Source: Clostridia bacterium
GTDB taxonomy: Bacteria > Bacillota > Clostridia > Acetivibrionales > STF1-152
Direction: 5' to 3'
DNA length: 49,653 bases
Assembly (NCBI GenBank): GCA_028280575.1
Contig: JANQLN010000039.1
Coordinates: 1 to 49,653, forward strand
Shown here: piece after piece, positions 33,731 through 42,372 of the stretch
How positions within the stretch are numbered: position 1 is the stretch's first letter
Layout: each line of letters starts with the position of its first letter
Program-made: the position numbers and the translations under genes
The notes under the pieces: model-generated
Seen by the model: only the letters and a program-made list of their open reading frames with translations
What the model was told of the DNA's origin: nothing
The model's database searches: none

Positions 33731-35479
33731 TCACGGGCTCCTAGGAGTATAAGTAGTATGAAGCAGTTTTTTTGACATTTCACTTAAAGGATGTCCTAAA
33801 AACTCTTCATATAGCTTCTTTACGTCGGGATTGTCATGGGACTGCCGTAATTGACTGTGCAGGTCTATATTGTGGAGTGCGTCGGTTCTGTTGTGCCTGT
33901 AGTCAAGAGATATTCTTTTATGGTCGCGGCCTCCCAGTATCGGCTGTCCTCCGCCTCCTACACATCCGCCCGGACATCCCATGATTTCTATATAGTCAAA
34001 ATGCTCACCCTCAAGAACCTTGTCAAGTATGATTCTTGCATTACCCGTTCCATGAGCAATGGCAATTCTTAAATTTTTTTCACCCAGATTGACTGTTCCC
34101 ACCTTTACTCCGCTGCGCCCGTAGATTTCTTCAAAATCAATAAGTCCCATTTCCGCATTTTTTTTATTGATAATTGCATATGCACTTCTTACCGCTGCCT
34201 CAATTACTCCGCCGGTTGCTCCAAAAATAGCGCCTGCGCCTGAAGATACGCCGAAAGGCATATCAAAGGGCTCGTCGTCAAGATTCCTGAATTTTATGCC
34301 CGCCTGCCGTATCATTCGCCCCAGCTCTCTGGTTGTTATTACGTAATCCACATCCCTGTAGCCATACCAGCCCATTTCAGGGCGGGAGGCTTCAAATTTC
34401 TTTGCCGTACAAGGCATAACTGCTACGGTTACAATATCCCTTTCCTTAAGCCCCTCTTTTTTGGCATAATAGGTTTTAATCAATGCTCCGAACATTTCAT
34501 GAGGGGATTTACAGCTTGAGAGATTATTAAGCAGCTGGGGATAAAAATGTTCGGCAAATTTGACCCATGCGGGACAGCATGAGGAGAGGAGGGGAAGACG
34601 CCCGTTTCCATTAAGCCTTTCAATGAGCTCATATGCTTCCTCCATTATGGTAATATCGGCGGAAATGTCGGTAGGAAATACCCTGTCGAAGCCAAGCCTT
34701 CTCAAAGCACAAGCAAGCTTGCCCGTAACAATTGTGCCCGTTTCCATACCGAATATTTCACCCAGGGTAACCTGTATGGAAGGAGCTGTCTGGACAACCA
34801 CATATTTGTCCTCTTTCTTAAGTGATTCCCATACTTCCCATAGATTTTCCTTTTCGCTTAAGGACGCCGTAGGGCATGCTATTACACATTGCCCGCATGT
34901 TATGCAGTTGGTTTCGCCCAGATCCTTTAAAAATGCGGGAGAAACAAGTGTGTCGGCACCACGGTTCAGGCTGGAATATACATGTATCTCCTGTATCTTG
35001 CTGCAAATAGCCTCACACCTGTGGCACTTGATGCATTTATTATAATCCCGGACAATAAAAGAATTATTTTGTTGGAGTGGTATGCTTTTTGTCTCACCCG
35101 TTGCACTTAAATCCCGTATGCCGAGATTGTCGGCTATATTCTGAAGCTCACAGTTGATGTTGCGTATACAGGTAGTACATTCCCGGTGGTGCTCTGAAAG
35201 GAGCAGCTCCACAACTCTCCTTCTTGATTTCAGCACCCTGGGAGAGTGGCTCTTGATTTTTATGGGCTTTGTTATTGGATATACGCAGGATGCCTGCAGG
35301 GCACCTACTCCTTCAATTTCGACAATACACACCCTGCAGGCACCTATTTCGTTTATTTCCTTTAAGTAGCAAAGACTTGGTATTTCTATACCTGCCTTTA
35401 ATGCAGCTTCTAGAATGCTGGTGTTTTTTTCAACCTCAACTTCAATTCCATCTATGGTTACTTTTACTAATTCAGACAT
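33731..35479 (-). CDS. hydA: [FeFe]-hydrogenase catalytic subunit
   Basis: Reduces protons to H2 at the H-cluster; cytosolic. The 582 residues contain, in order: a [2Fe-2S] domain (C37, C48, C51, C65), a His-ligated [4Fe-4S] (H97, C101, C104, C110), two [4Fe-4S] (C149/152/155/159 and C192/195/198/202), and the H domain with L1 SSCCPAW (C300, C301), L2 MPCTAKKFE (C356) and L3 MGCPGGCVGGGGQP (C501, C505). L1 has Ser where Thr is usual and L3 has MGC in place of the common MAC. AAAGGAG precedes the ATG. Last gene of hydC-hydB-hydA. Confidence 0.96.
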   Translation of the reverse strand: MSELVKVTIDGIEVEVEKNTSILEAALKAGIEIPSLCYLKEINEIGACRVCIVEIEGVGALQASCVYPITKPIKIKSHSPRVLKSRRRVVELLLSEHHRECTTCIRNINCELQNIADNLGIRDLSATGETKSIPLQQNNSFIVRDYNKCIKCHRCEAICSKIQEIHVYSSLNRGADTLVSPAFLKDLGETNCITCGQCVIACPTASLSEKENLWEVWESLKKEDKYVVVQTAPSIQVTLGEIFGMETGTIVTGKLACALRRLGFDRVFPTDISADITIMEEAYELIERLNGNGRLPLLSSCCPAWVKFAEHFYPQLLNNLSSCKSPHEMFGALIKTYYAKKEGLKERDIVTVAVMPCTAKKFEASRPEMGWYGYRDVDYVITTRELGRMIRQAGIKFRNLDDEPFDMPFGVSSGAGAIFGATGGVIEAAVRSAYAIINKKNAEMGLIDFEEIYGRSGVKVGTVNLGEKNLRIAIAHGTGNARIILDKVLEGEHFDYIEIMGCPGGCVGGGGQPILGGRDHKRISLDYRHNRTDALHNIDLHSQLRQSHDNPDVKKLYEEFLGHPLSEMSKKLLHTTYTPRSP

Positions 35480-35520
35480 GGTTATCTCCTTTTATTTCAG
35501 CTTACAATCTGCAATTACTT

Positions 35521-37245
35521 TCAAACTGTTTCAACTGTTACACCATCTTTCATACTGCATACTCCGGCAGGGCATCTTTTTTCCCTGATATGGGCTATGT
35601 ACTCGTCCCTGAAATATCTAACCGTACTCAATACAGGATTTGGTGCCGTTTGGCCCAGGCCGCATAATGAGGACTCTTTTATGTCCTCACCAAGCTCCAT
35701 GAGTTCGTCCAGGTCTTCTTCCTGTCCTTCACCGCCTGTTATTCTCCTTAAAATTTCAAGCATCCTCAATGTGCCGACTCTGCATGGTGTACATTTTCCG
35801 CAGGATTCATCCTGTGAGAATTCTATATAAAATTTTGACACGTCAACCATACAGCTTGTTTCGTCCAGTACAATCATACCGCCTGATCCCATCATTGACC
35901 CTATACTGCTTAATGATTCATAATCTATCGGGGTATCAAGATAGTAATCCGGGATACAGCCGCCTGACGGTCCGCCGGTTTGCACGGCTTTCAGCTTTTT
36001 TCCCCCGGGTATTCCGCCGCCTATATCATATATGATTGCTTTAAGCTTTGTGCCCATAGGCACTTCAATAAGGCCTGTGTTATTGATCTGTCCGGCCAGA
36101 GCAAATACCTTTGTCCCTTTGCTTCTTTCAGTTCCTGTTGATGAATACCAGCCGGGGCCATTTTGAATTATTATTGCTATATTGGCAAGTGTTTCAACAT
36201 TATTTACAAGTGTTGGCCTGTCCATTAGCCCTGATACGGCAGGGAAGGGAGGCCTTGGCCTTGGCTCTCCCCGTTTGCCCATTGTGGACCTGATGAGAGC
36301 GGTTTCTTCTCCGCAAACAAATGCACCGGCGCCCAGCCTTAAGCTGATACTAAAGTTAAAGCCCGTGCCAAGAATGTCACTGCCAAGCAATCCATAGCCC
36401 CGGGCCTGTTCAATTGCCTTTTCAAGCCTGTCCACCGCTATTGGATACTCTGCTCTTACATATATGAATCCCCTGTCTGCTCCAATGGCATAACCTGCTA
36501 TTGACATTGCCTCTATTATGCTGTGGGGGTCGCCTTCCAGTATGCTCCTGTCCATAAAGGCACCGGGGTCGCCTTCGTCTGCATTACATATTACAAACTT
36601 CTCGTCAGAATCCGCCTGTGACGCATATTTCCATTTGAGACCCGTAGAAAAACCGCCGCCGCCGCGGCCCCTTAAGCCTGAGTCAGCTATCATCTCTATT
36701 ACCTTTTGTGGATTGAGCTCGGTAAGTGCCTTGTAAAGGGGGAAATAACCGTTTATGCCTATATATTCTTCAATGCTTTCAGGGTCTATTACTCCGCAGT
36801 TTCTCAATGCGATTCTCTGCTGCTTTTTGAAAAACGGGATGCTGTCAATAGCCTCTTTAACCTGTTTTGTTCCGGGGGACTTGTATAAAAGCCTTTCAAC
36901 CTTTTTACCCTCCGCAAGGTGCTCATCTACTATGTCCTTTACATCCTTTATTCCCACCTGGCAGTAGAATGTTTTTTCAGGGTATATTACAACTATGGGG
37001 CCAAGCTTGCAAAATCCAAAGCACCCTGTACTGTATATACATGCCTTTTCGCTTATTCCCCTGTGTTCTAACATTTTAATAAACACGTCTTTTATCTTTT
37101 CGCTGCCAGATGATACACATCCTGTTCCCATACATATTAGAACATCATGCTTTTTTATGGCATTATTAACTTTAAGCCGGTTGTCAATTTTGTCCTGCAT
37201 TTTATTTTTGAGGTTAATTAAGTCATCTATATTATTAATTTTCAT
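35521..37245 (-). CDS. hydB: NuoF-like flavoprotein subunit of NADH-linked hydrogenase, short form
   Basis: Takes electrons from NADH via FMN and passes them to HydA. The 574 residues start with a thioredoxin-like [2Fe-2S] domain (C38, C43, C75, C79), then the FMN/NAD domain (GLRGRGGGGFSTGLKW, CNADEGDPGAF) and the [4Fe-4S] site ESCGKCTPCRVGT. Odd: HydB proteins usually go on after CPAGVC with a ferredoxin domain of two [4Fe-4S] clusters. Here the protein ends 11 residues after CPAGVC, and the 41 nt to hydA hold no frameshifted remainder. ATG overlaps the hydC stop. Confidence 0.94.
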   Translation of the reverse strand: MKINNIDDLINLKNKMQDKIDNRLKVNNAIKKHDVLICMGTGCVSSGSEKIKDVFIKMLEHRGISEKACIYSTGCFGFCKLGPIVVIYPEKTFYCQVGIKDVKDIVDEHLAEGKKVERLLYKSPGTKQVKEAIDSIPFFKKQQRIALRNCGVIDPESIEEYIGINGYFPLYKALTELNPQKVIEMIADSGLRGRGGGGFSTGLKWKYASQADSDEKFVICNADEGDPGAFMDRSILEGDPHSIIEAMSIAGYAIGADRGFIYVRAEYPIAVDRLEKAIEQARGYGLLGSDILGTGFNFSISLRLGAGAFVCGEETALIRSTMGKRGEPRPRPPFPAVSGLMDRPTLVNNVETLANIAIIIQNGPGWYSSTGTERSKGTKVFALAGQINNTGLIEVPMGTKLKAIIYDIGGGIPGGKKLKAVQTGGPSGGCIPDYYLDTPIDYESLSSIGSMMGSGGMIVLDETSCMVDVSKFYIEFSQDESCGKCTPCRVGTLRMLEILRRITGGEGQEEDLDELMELGEDIKESSLCGLGQTAPNPVLSTVRYFRDEYIAHIREKRCPAGVCSMKDGVTVETV

Positions 37246-37748
37246 TGTAATGCTCCTGTTTTCATCCGGCTGCTGCCTGTATTTTCCTTACTGCGGTATT
37301 TTTGAATCAGCAAAGGTATATCGTCCGGGGACAGCCTTCCGTGTACATTATCTCCTATAGTTATAACAGGTGCCAGACCGCAGGCACCTACACAACGGGT
37401 AGCAAGCAGTGTAAACAAACCGTCGCCGGATGTTTCTCCTTCGTCGGCCCCAAGCTCTTCTTTAAGCCTGTCTAAAATTTTATTTGCCCCCTTGACGTAA
37501 CATGCCGTACCCATGCAGACACTTATCCTGTATTTCCCTTTTGGTTTTGTCGAAAAGAGAGAATAAAAGGTTACGACGCCATTAATTTCACTAACCGGTA
37601 TATGAAGCCTGCCCGCTATATAGGTTTGAACATCTTCCGACAGGTACCCGTAAATGTCCTGCACTTTTTGAAGTATCCTGATCAAGCTGCCCGGTTCCGT
37701 ATATTTTTCGATTATTTCATCAATTTCCGCAATACTTGAGCTTCCCAT
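37242..37748 (-). CDS. hydC: NuoE-like [2Fe-2S] subunit of NADH-linked hydrogenase
   Basis: A 168-residue thioredoxin-like ferredoxin. Ligands are in CMGTACYVKG (C-x4-C) and ATRCVGACGLAP (C-x3-C), as in NuoE/HydC. It relays electrons between HydB and the rest of the complex. GAGGTG at 37755-37760 is 6 nt from ATG 37748; the GTG at 37757 belongs to the ribosome site and is rejected as start. Its stop overlaps hydB by 4 nt. Copy 1 of the tandem repeat begins directly before the ribosome site. Confidence 0.93.
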   Translation of the reverse strand: MGSSSIAEIDEIIEKYTEPGSLIRILQKVQDIYGYLSEDVQTYIAGRLHIPVSEINGVVTFYSLFSTKPKGKYRISVCMGTACYVKGANKILDRLKEELGADEGETSGDGLFTLLATRCVGACGLAPVITIGDNVHGRLSPDDIPLLIQKYRSKENTGSSRMKTGALQ

Positions 37749-38097
37749 GATTTTCACCTCTCATAATGCTTGGAATTATGACTTTAAATATATATGAAAC
37801 GACTTTAATCCTTGTATTATGGTCTTTGAAATACACAAAGGGTTTTAGTGGATTCCAAAAATCATAATGCTTAGAATTATGACGTTACATATATGAAACG
37901 ACTTTAATTCTTGCATTATGGTCTTTGAAATACACAAAGGTTTTAGTGGATTTCAAAAATCATAATGCTTAGAATTATGACGTTACATATAGCATATATT
38001 CAAAACCTGAAATTATACATTTTTATGGTCTGTTTTATTGATTTAAAAAAATAATACTAAAGAGATGGAAATGAATGAAAAATTTTCATAATATTTT
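37749..38097. other. intergenic region between hydC and the AI-2E family gene
   Basis: About 350 bp without a gene. Two thirds is the tandem repeat; the rest (37992-38097) is AT-rich with no convincing structure. No Rex-type TTGTTAA...TTAACAA site was found by eye. Confidence 0.6.
37761..37991. repeat. tandem repeat of about 100 bp, 2.3 copies, upstream of hydC
   Basis: Units begin at 37761, 37862 and 37960 (periods 101 and 98 nt); the third is cut after about 30 nt. Each unit starts with a 7-7-7 palindrome, TCATAAT, 7-nt centre GCTTAGA (GCTTGGA in unit 1), ATTATGA. It also contains CTTTGAAATACACAAAG, and GCATTATG (37913-37920) can pair with CATAATGC (37961-37968) of the next unit. A partial copy recurs at 47873-47910. 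The region contains the hydC leader and so must include or follow its promoter. Confidence 0.8.
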
Positions 38098-39204
38098 TTA
38101 TTTGATTATGATGTTTCGGGATTTAAGCTTTTTATCCATGTATTCACCCAGGAACATGCTGATAACGGCTGCACATGGTACTCCAAGCAGCATACCTATT
38201 ACTCCGAACAGGCCTCCGCCTACAAGTATTCCTACTATTATCCAAAAAGGCTTGAGGCCTACCGAATCACCGAGAATTTTCGGGCCCAGTATCCAACCGT
38301 CAAATTGCTGCAATAATAACAGGAACACTAAAACCCAAAAAGCTTTTGTAGGGTCATAAAATAATGTTAGGATGACACCCGGCACAGCTCCGAAGATCGG
38401 TCCGAAATACGGGATCATATTTGTTACACCTACAAGCAGGCTGATAAGCAGAGCATACCTTACATCCAGCAAAAGAAGTCCAATAAAGCACATAATTCCT
38501 ATTATCAGGGAATCCAGGGCTTTTCCGATCAGAAATCGTGAAAATTTTTGATTTACTTTGCGTGCAACATCAACAACAATTTCTGCAGTCTCCTTTCTAA
38601 AGACTGTAAAAGTGAATTTCTTAACACTTTTTATCAGGTAATCCTTATCTTTAAGAAGATATATTGATATCATGGAACCTACTATAAATTTTATTATTGC
38701 AGAAGTAAGGTTTACCATGTTTTTTATGATTTCAGTTGAAAGCTCAATAAATTGATTTGTTCTTTCCGTTATATTGCTTATAAGGCTAACAAAGAAATTT
38801 TCAATGTCTATTTCATCAATGAAATCGGAGCTCGTGACAAAATCATTCAGCCAGTCCCTGGTGGAAATCAGGTATTTTGGTATGGTTTCAAGCAATTCAC
38901 GGACATTCTTGACTATAACATTGGGTATGATTATCATTGTAAAGAATATTATTACTCCGATAAAAACAATGTATACAACAAGCATGCTTATAAGCCTGTT
39001 TGCTTTTAATTTGTCCTCAAGAAATGTTACGCCCGGGTTCAGCAGGTATGCAATTGCGAAACCCCAGGTTATGTAGCTTATAATTGAAAGAAAAAACTTT
39101 ATGCCTTCCACAAAGGATTCTACGTTATTTACCAGCCTGTACAATATAAAAGCAATAAATAACATAGGAATCCAATCCAGATGAGGAATTTTTCTTTTTA
39201 GCAT
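38098..39204 (-). CDS. AI-2E family transporter (YtvI/PerM-like)
   Basis: Polytopic membrane protein of 368 residues. Hydrophobic segments lie at about 12-55, 72-95, 150-185 and 205-350, with the family region VRYALLISLLVGVTNMIPYFGPIFGA split by a loop near 255-280 and QQFDGWILGPKILGDSVGL after it. Members export signals, sodium or sporulation factors; substrate here unknown. GGGAG lies before ATG 39204. It is a single gene between the hydrogenase operon and leuA. Confidence 0.87.
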   Translation of the reverse strand: MLKRKIPHLDWIPMLFIAFILYRLVNNVESFVEGIKFFLSIISYITWGFAIAYLLNPGVTFLEDKLKANRLISMLVVYIVFIGVIIFFTMIIIPNVIVKNVRELLETIPKYLISTRDWLNDFVTSSDFIDEIDIENFFVSLISNITERTNQFIELSTEIIKNMVNLTSAIIKFIVGSMISIYLLKDKDYLIKSVKKFTFTVFRKETAEIVVDVARKVNQKFSRFLIGKALDSLIIGIMCFIGLLLLDVRYALLISLLVGVTNMIPYFGPIFGAVPGVILTLFYDPTKAFWVLVFLLLLQQFDGWILGPKILGDSVGLKPFWIIVGILVGGGLFGVIGMLLGVPCAAVISMFLGEYMDKKLKSRNIIIK

Positions 39205-39283
39205 AAGTTCTCCCTTCCTAAAATACTGTATTAAGTAGATTATACCATATGATGTACTGCTTATAAAATTAGTTATATTTACT

Positions 39284-39317
39284 AAAAAAAGCAGGTCCTA
39301 TTGGTGAACCTGCTTTT
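39284..39317 (-). terminator. leuA terminator
   Basis: On the minus strand AAAAGCAGGT, loop, ACCTGCTTTT followed by three more T. It starts about 9 nt after the leuA stop. Confidence 0.85.
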
Positions 39318-39325
39318 AAAGCTTT

Positions 39326-40894
39326 TTATACTGCCGGATTACATGTATTGAATTCGTCAATCACCAGTTCGTTAATAGCGTTTATATACGCAATGGCACT
39401 GGATTTGATTATGTCAACGTCAACTGCCCGGGAAGCATATATTTTTCCATTGTACTCAAGTTTTACCGTTGCCCTGCCAAGTGCTTCTTTTCCTGCGGAA
39501 ACACTTTTTACTTTGTATTCCTTAAGTTTTGCATCAAGGCCTGTTGCTTTTCCTATTGCAGTATACAGCGCATCAATCGGACCGTCTCCAATTGCTATGG
39601 ATTTAAGCACATTTCCCGATCTTAAAAGCTCTACGCATGCCGTTGGTACTATGTCATTGCTTATCACCTGTATGGATTTGATTTCATACAGTTCAATATT
39701 ATGCTCCGGCTTTGTTTCACCAGGTGTGCTTTTATCGAAATGCTTTTTGAGGATGTAGTAAAGATCCGAATTGTATACCTCCTTCCTCTTATCTGCAAAC
39801 TCAAGAAAACTATCAAAAAGCTTTGTAAATTCAGGCTCTTGAAAGTCTCTAAAGCCTAGTTTGTCCAGTGCGTTTTTAAAAGCGTGCTTGCCTGACCTTG
39901 CGGTTAAAACCATGTCCATACTCTCTACGCCAACATCTTCGGGCCGGATAATTTCATATGCTTTTCTTGCTTTTAAAAGTCCGTCCTGGTGTATGCCGGA
40001 GGAATGGGCAAACGCATTATCTCCTGTTATTGCTTTGTTAACCTGGACATCCAGTCCCATTACACTGCTTACGAGCTCTGATGTCCTTTTTATCTCTCTG
40101 GTGTTAATATTTGTGTCTGCCATGTAGTAGCCAGGCCTTACCTTAAGCCCCATTACAATTTCTTCCAGGGCAGCATTGCCGGCTCTTTCACCGATGCCGT
40201 TCATTGTACATTCCACCTTGCCGGCTCCGTTTTTTACTGCGGCCAGTGTATTGGGAGTAGCAAGCCCCATATCATTATGGCAGTGGACACTTAGTATTAC
40301 ATTATCGTCAAGGTTTTTAAGGCGGTAGTTTATTTTTCCTATCAATTCTCCAAACTCTTCAGGAACCGCATAACCCACCGTATCAGGAACATTAATCATT
40401 GTAGCGCCTGCTTTTACAACAGCTTCAATAGTTTTCCACAAGTACTCAAAATCACTTCTGGAGGCATCTTCCGTAGAGTACTGTACGTCAGGCAAAAGGG
40501 ATTTTGCATATTTTACCGCATCAATGCCCATTTGCAGCACAGCATCCTCCGATTTGCGAAGCTTATCCTTCACGTGAATTGATGAAGTTCCTAAAACAAT
40601 ATGAATTAAAGGCCTTGAAGCATTTTTTATGCTCTCATATACAGCGTCAATATCTGTTTTTACAGCCCTTGCCAGCGCCGTAATCACAGGCCCGTCTCCA
40701 AGCTCTTTTGAAATTTCTTGTACCGCCTGGAAATCACCCGGAGAAGATGCAGAAAACCCTGCCTCTATTATGTCCACATTCAGCCTTTTAAGCTGTCTGG
40801 CTATTTCCAGCTTTTCACCCAGATTAAGCTTTGCTCCGGGAACCTGTTCACCATCCCTTAAAGTTGTGTCCAATACAATAATTTTCCTTTTCAT
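39326..40894 (-). CDS. leuA: 2-isopropylmalate synthase
   Basis: Condenses 2-oxoisovalerate with acetyl-CoA, the first committed step of leucine synthesis. The 522 residues show LDTTLRDGEQVPG, the metal motif VHCHNDMGLATPNTL, NGIGERAGNAALEE and SGIHQDGLLK, then the C-terminal allosteric leucine-binding domain (about 390-510). The close relative citramalate synthase is less likely given the leucine T-box upstream and HSSGIHQDG. AGGAGG precedes ATG. Single gene with own terminator. Confidence 0.93.
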   Translation of the reverse strand: MKRKIIVLDTTLRDGEQVPGAKLNLGEKLEIARQLKRLNVDIIEAGFSASSPGDFQAVQEISKELGDGPVITALARAVKTDIDAVYESIKNASRPLIHIVLGTSSIHVKDKLRKSEDAVLQMGIDAVKYAKSLLPDVQYSTEDASRSDFEYLWKTIEAVVKAGATMINVPDTVGYAVPEEFGELIGKINYRLKNLDDNVILSVHCHNDMGLATPNTLAAVKNGAGKVECTMNGIGERAGNAALEEIVMGLKVRPGYYMADTNINTREIKRTSELVSSVMGLDVQVNKAITGDNAFAHSSGIHQDGLLKARKAYEIIRPEDVGVESMDMVLTARSGKHAFKNALDKLGFRDFQEPEFTKLFDSFLEFADKRKEVYNSDLYYILKKHFDKSTPGETKPEHNIELYEIKSIQVISNDIVPTACVELLRSGNVLKSIAIGDGPIDALYTAIGKATGLDAKLKEYKVKSVSAGKEALGRATVKLEYNGKIYASRAVDVDIIKSSAIAYINAINELVIDEFNTCNPAV

Positions 40895-40936
40895 TTTAAA
40901 AAACCTCCTGTAATATTAATTGAGGTTTTTGCCATC

Positions 40937-41200
40937 AAAAAACCCCGTCTCGTATATGAGACGGGGGTTAATCCGCGGTACCACTCAATTTGGTTTCCTT
41001 CCTTAAAGAAACCCGCTTTTTTAAACGGCAATCACCATCTATCCTGTTAACGGTGGAATTCCGGCTTATCCTAGAAGTGCCGGGGGGCACTAATTCAGAC
41101 AGCAACTCCTGGGTGAGTTCAAATTATGAAAATTATCGGATTGCACCAGCCTCCGACTCTCTTATAAATTTCCAGTGGTTTTACTATTCCCAATCACAGC
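40937..41200 (-). promoter_or_regulatory. T-box riboswitch, leucine
   Basis: The leader contains the T-box sequence TGGTACCGCGG (40983-40973), the terminator CCCCGTCTC/GAGACGGGG with T-run (40966-40935), and a long stem I. In stem I, GAACTCACC places the specifier codon CTC (Leu) at 41117-41115, flanked as usual by GAA and A. Uncharged tRNA-Leu(GAG) would favour the anti-terminator and switch leuA on. An AGAGAGTCGG segment and GGAAT/ATTCC arms fit the rest of the fold. Confidence 0.92.
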
Positions 41201-41219
41201 TTTTATATTATTATATTAA

Positions 41220-41248
41220 ATAATACAGCAAATAGTACCAAATGTCAA
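41220..41248 (-). promoter_or_regulatory. leuA promoter
   Basis: On the minus strand TTGACA (41248-41243), 17-nt spacer, TATTAT (41225-41220), just upstream of T-box stem I. Confidence 0.75.
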
Positions 41249-41439
41249 ATTCAAGCGGCTTTGTGAAAAGCCCGTACTTTTCTTTAACTTTTTTCACTTT
41301 TTAAGCTTATATTAAATAAAATGTCCTGTTACTTAAATATTGTCTCCCTGTCAAATTTATTGTCTCTTTTTTTAGAAAAGACTAAAAACTATAATAGTTA
41401 TATCAAGAATTTTCAAAAAAACGGGGGTGTTTATATAGA
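41249..41439. other. divergent intergenic region
   Basis: About 190 bp between the leuA promoter and the sugar permease gene. AT-rich; ACTATAAT near 41388-41396 could be a -10 box for the permease, without a good -35. No operator recognised. Confidence 0.4.
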
Positions 41440-42360
41440 ATGGCTTTATTTGTCTCAAGCGACGCTAAAAAGAGAATTTTTAAGTACAAACAGTTATATT
41501 CTATAATGCTTATACCTTTAGTGCATGTTTTTTTATTCAGGATACTACCTATTTTTGGTATTGCAATTTCCTTTCAAGAATTTAGAATATCTAAAGGGAT
41601 TTTTGGAAGTCGATGGATTGGCCTGGATAATTTTTTCAAGCTGTTTAATTCAAATTATTTTGGCGATATCTTTTCAAATACATTGATATTGAACTTATTA
41701 AATTTGCTTATTGGTTTTCCTTTTCCTGTTATATTTGCTCTATTTTTAAACGAAGTAAAAAAGAAGTATTTCAAAAAGAGTGTTCAGATGGTTGCATACG
41801 CACCGCATTTTATCTCTACAGTTGTCATTGTGGGTATTATATTTCAGTTGCTTGACCCTACGGTGGGTTTTCTTAAGTTTATTGTTGGTAAGGAGGCGGC
41901 AGCCGATATTAATTTGATAGGAGACCCAAAAGCCTTTAGGCCTATATTTATTACATCTGGAATATGGCAGCATCTAGGATGGAGTTCAGTCATATATTCA
42001 GCAGCCTTAGCCGGTGTTGATCCTACATTATATGATTCAGCCGCCGTAGATGGAGCCGGAAAATTACATAAAATATGGCATATTGATTTACCCAGCATAA
42101 TGCCGATTATTACCATAAGCTTGATTCTAGCTATGGGACGTGTAATGAATTCAGATTTTGAAAAGGTGTATTTGCTTCAAAACAATATGAATATAGGCAC
42201 ATCTGAAGTTATATCTACATTTGTATACAAGCGGGGGCTTATACATGCAGATTTTGGATTTTCTTCTGCGGTTGGGTTTTTTAATTCAATAATAAATTTT
42301 GTTTTAATACTGACCACAAACTATACTTCGAAGAAATTATCCGGAGAGAGTATGTTTTAA
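41440..42360 (+). CDS. carbohydrate ABC permease, LplB-type
   Basis: Membrane permease of 306 residues with six spans. It shows ILPIFGIAISFQEFRISKGI, IGLDNFFKLF, GIWQHLGWSS and the EAA loop AAVDGAGKLHKIWHIDLP that docks the ATPase. This is the LplB/YteP subgroup found with LplC-type partners for oligosaccharides of plant polymers such as uronic acids. GGGGGTG lies about 11 nt before ATG 41440. No ATPase gene is nearby; such importers commonly share one encoded elsewhere. Confidence 0.9.
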   Translation: MALFVSSDAKKRIFKYKQLYSIMLIPLVHVFLFRILPIFGIAISFQEFRISKGIFGSRWIGLDNFFKLFNSNYFGDIFSNTLILNLLNLLIGFPFPVIFALFLNEVKKKYFKKSVQMVAYAPHFISTVVIVGIIFQLLDPTVGFLKFIVGKEAAADINLIGDPKAFRPIFITSGIWQHLGWSSVIYSAALAGVDPTLYDSAAVDGAGKLHKIWHIDLPSIMPIITISLILAMGRVMNSDFEKVYLLQNNMNIGTSEVISTFVYKRGLIHADFGFSSAVGFFNSIINFVLILTTNYTSKKLSGESMF

Positions 42361-42372
42361 GGAGGACAATAG

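Noticed and set aside
33718-33745. CCTGGGAG / CTCCTAGG inverted repeat at the end of hydA, as terminator
   Set aside because: The stem includes the hydA stop codon, the loop is 12 nt and no T-run follows on the minus strand.
37242-37757. GTG at 37757 as hydC start
   Set aside because: It forms part of the GAGGTG ribosome site that serves ATG 37748.
37761-37991. CRISPR array
   Set aside because: Only 2.3 units of about 100 bp, with no variable spacers between short repeats and no cas genes.
40990-41223. 77-codon plus-strand frame opposite the T-box
   Set aside because: The region is explained by the leuA T-box and promoter on the minus strand; no ribosome site on the plus strand.
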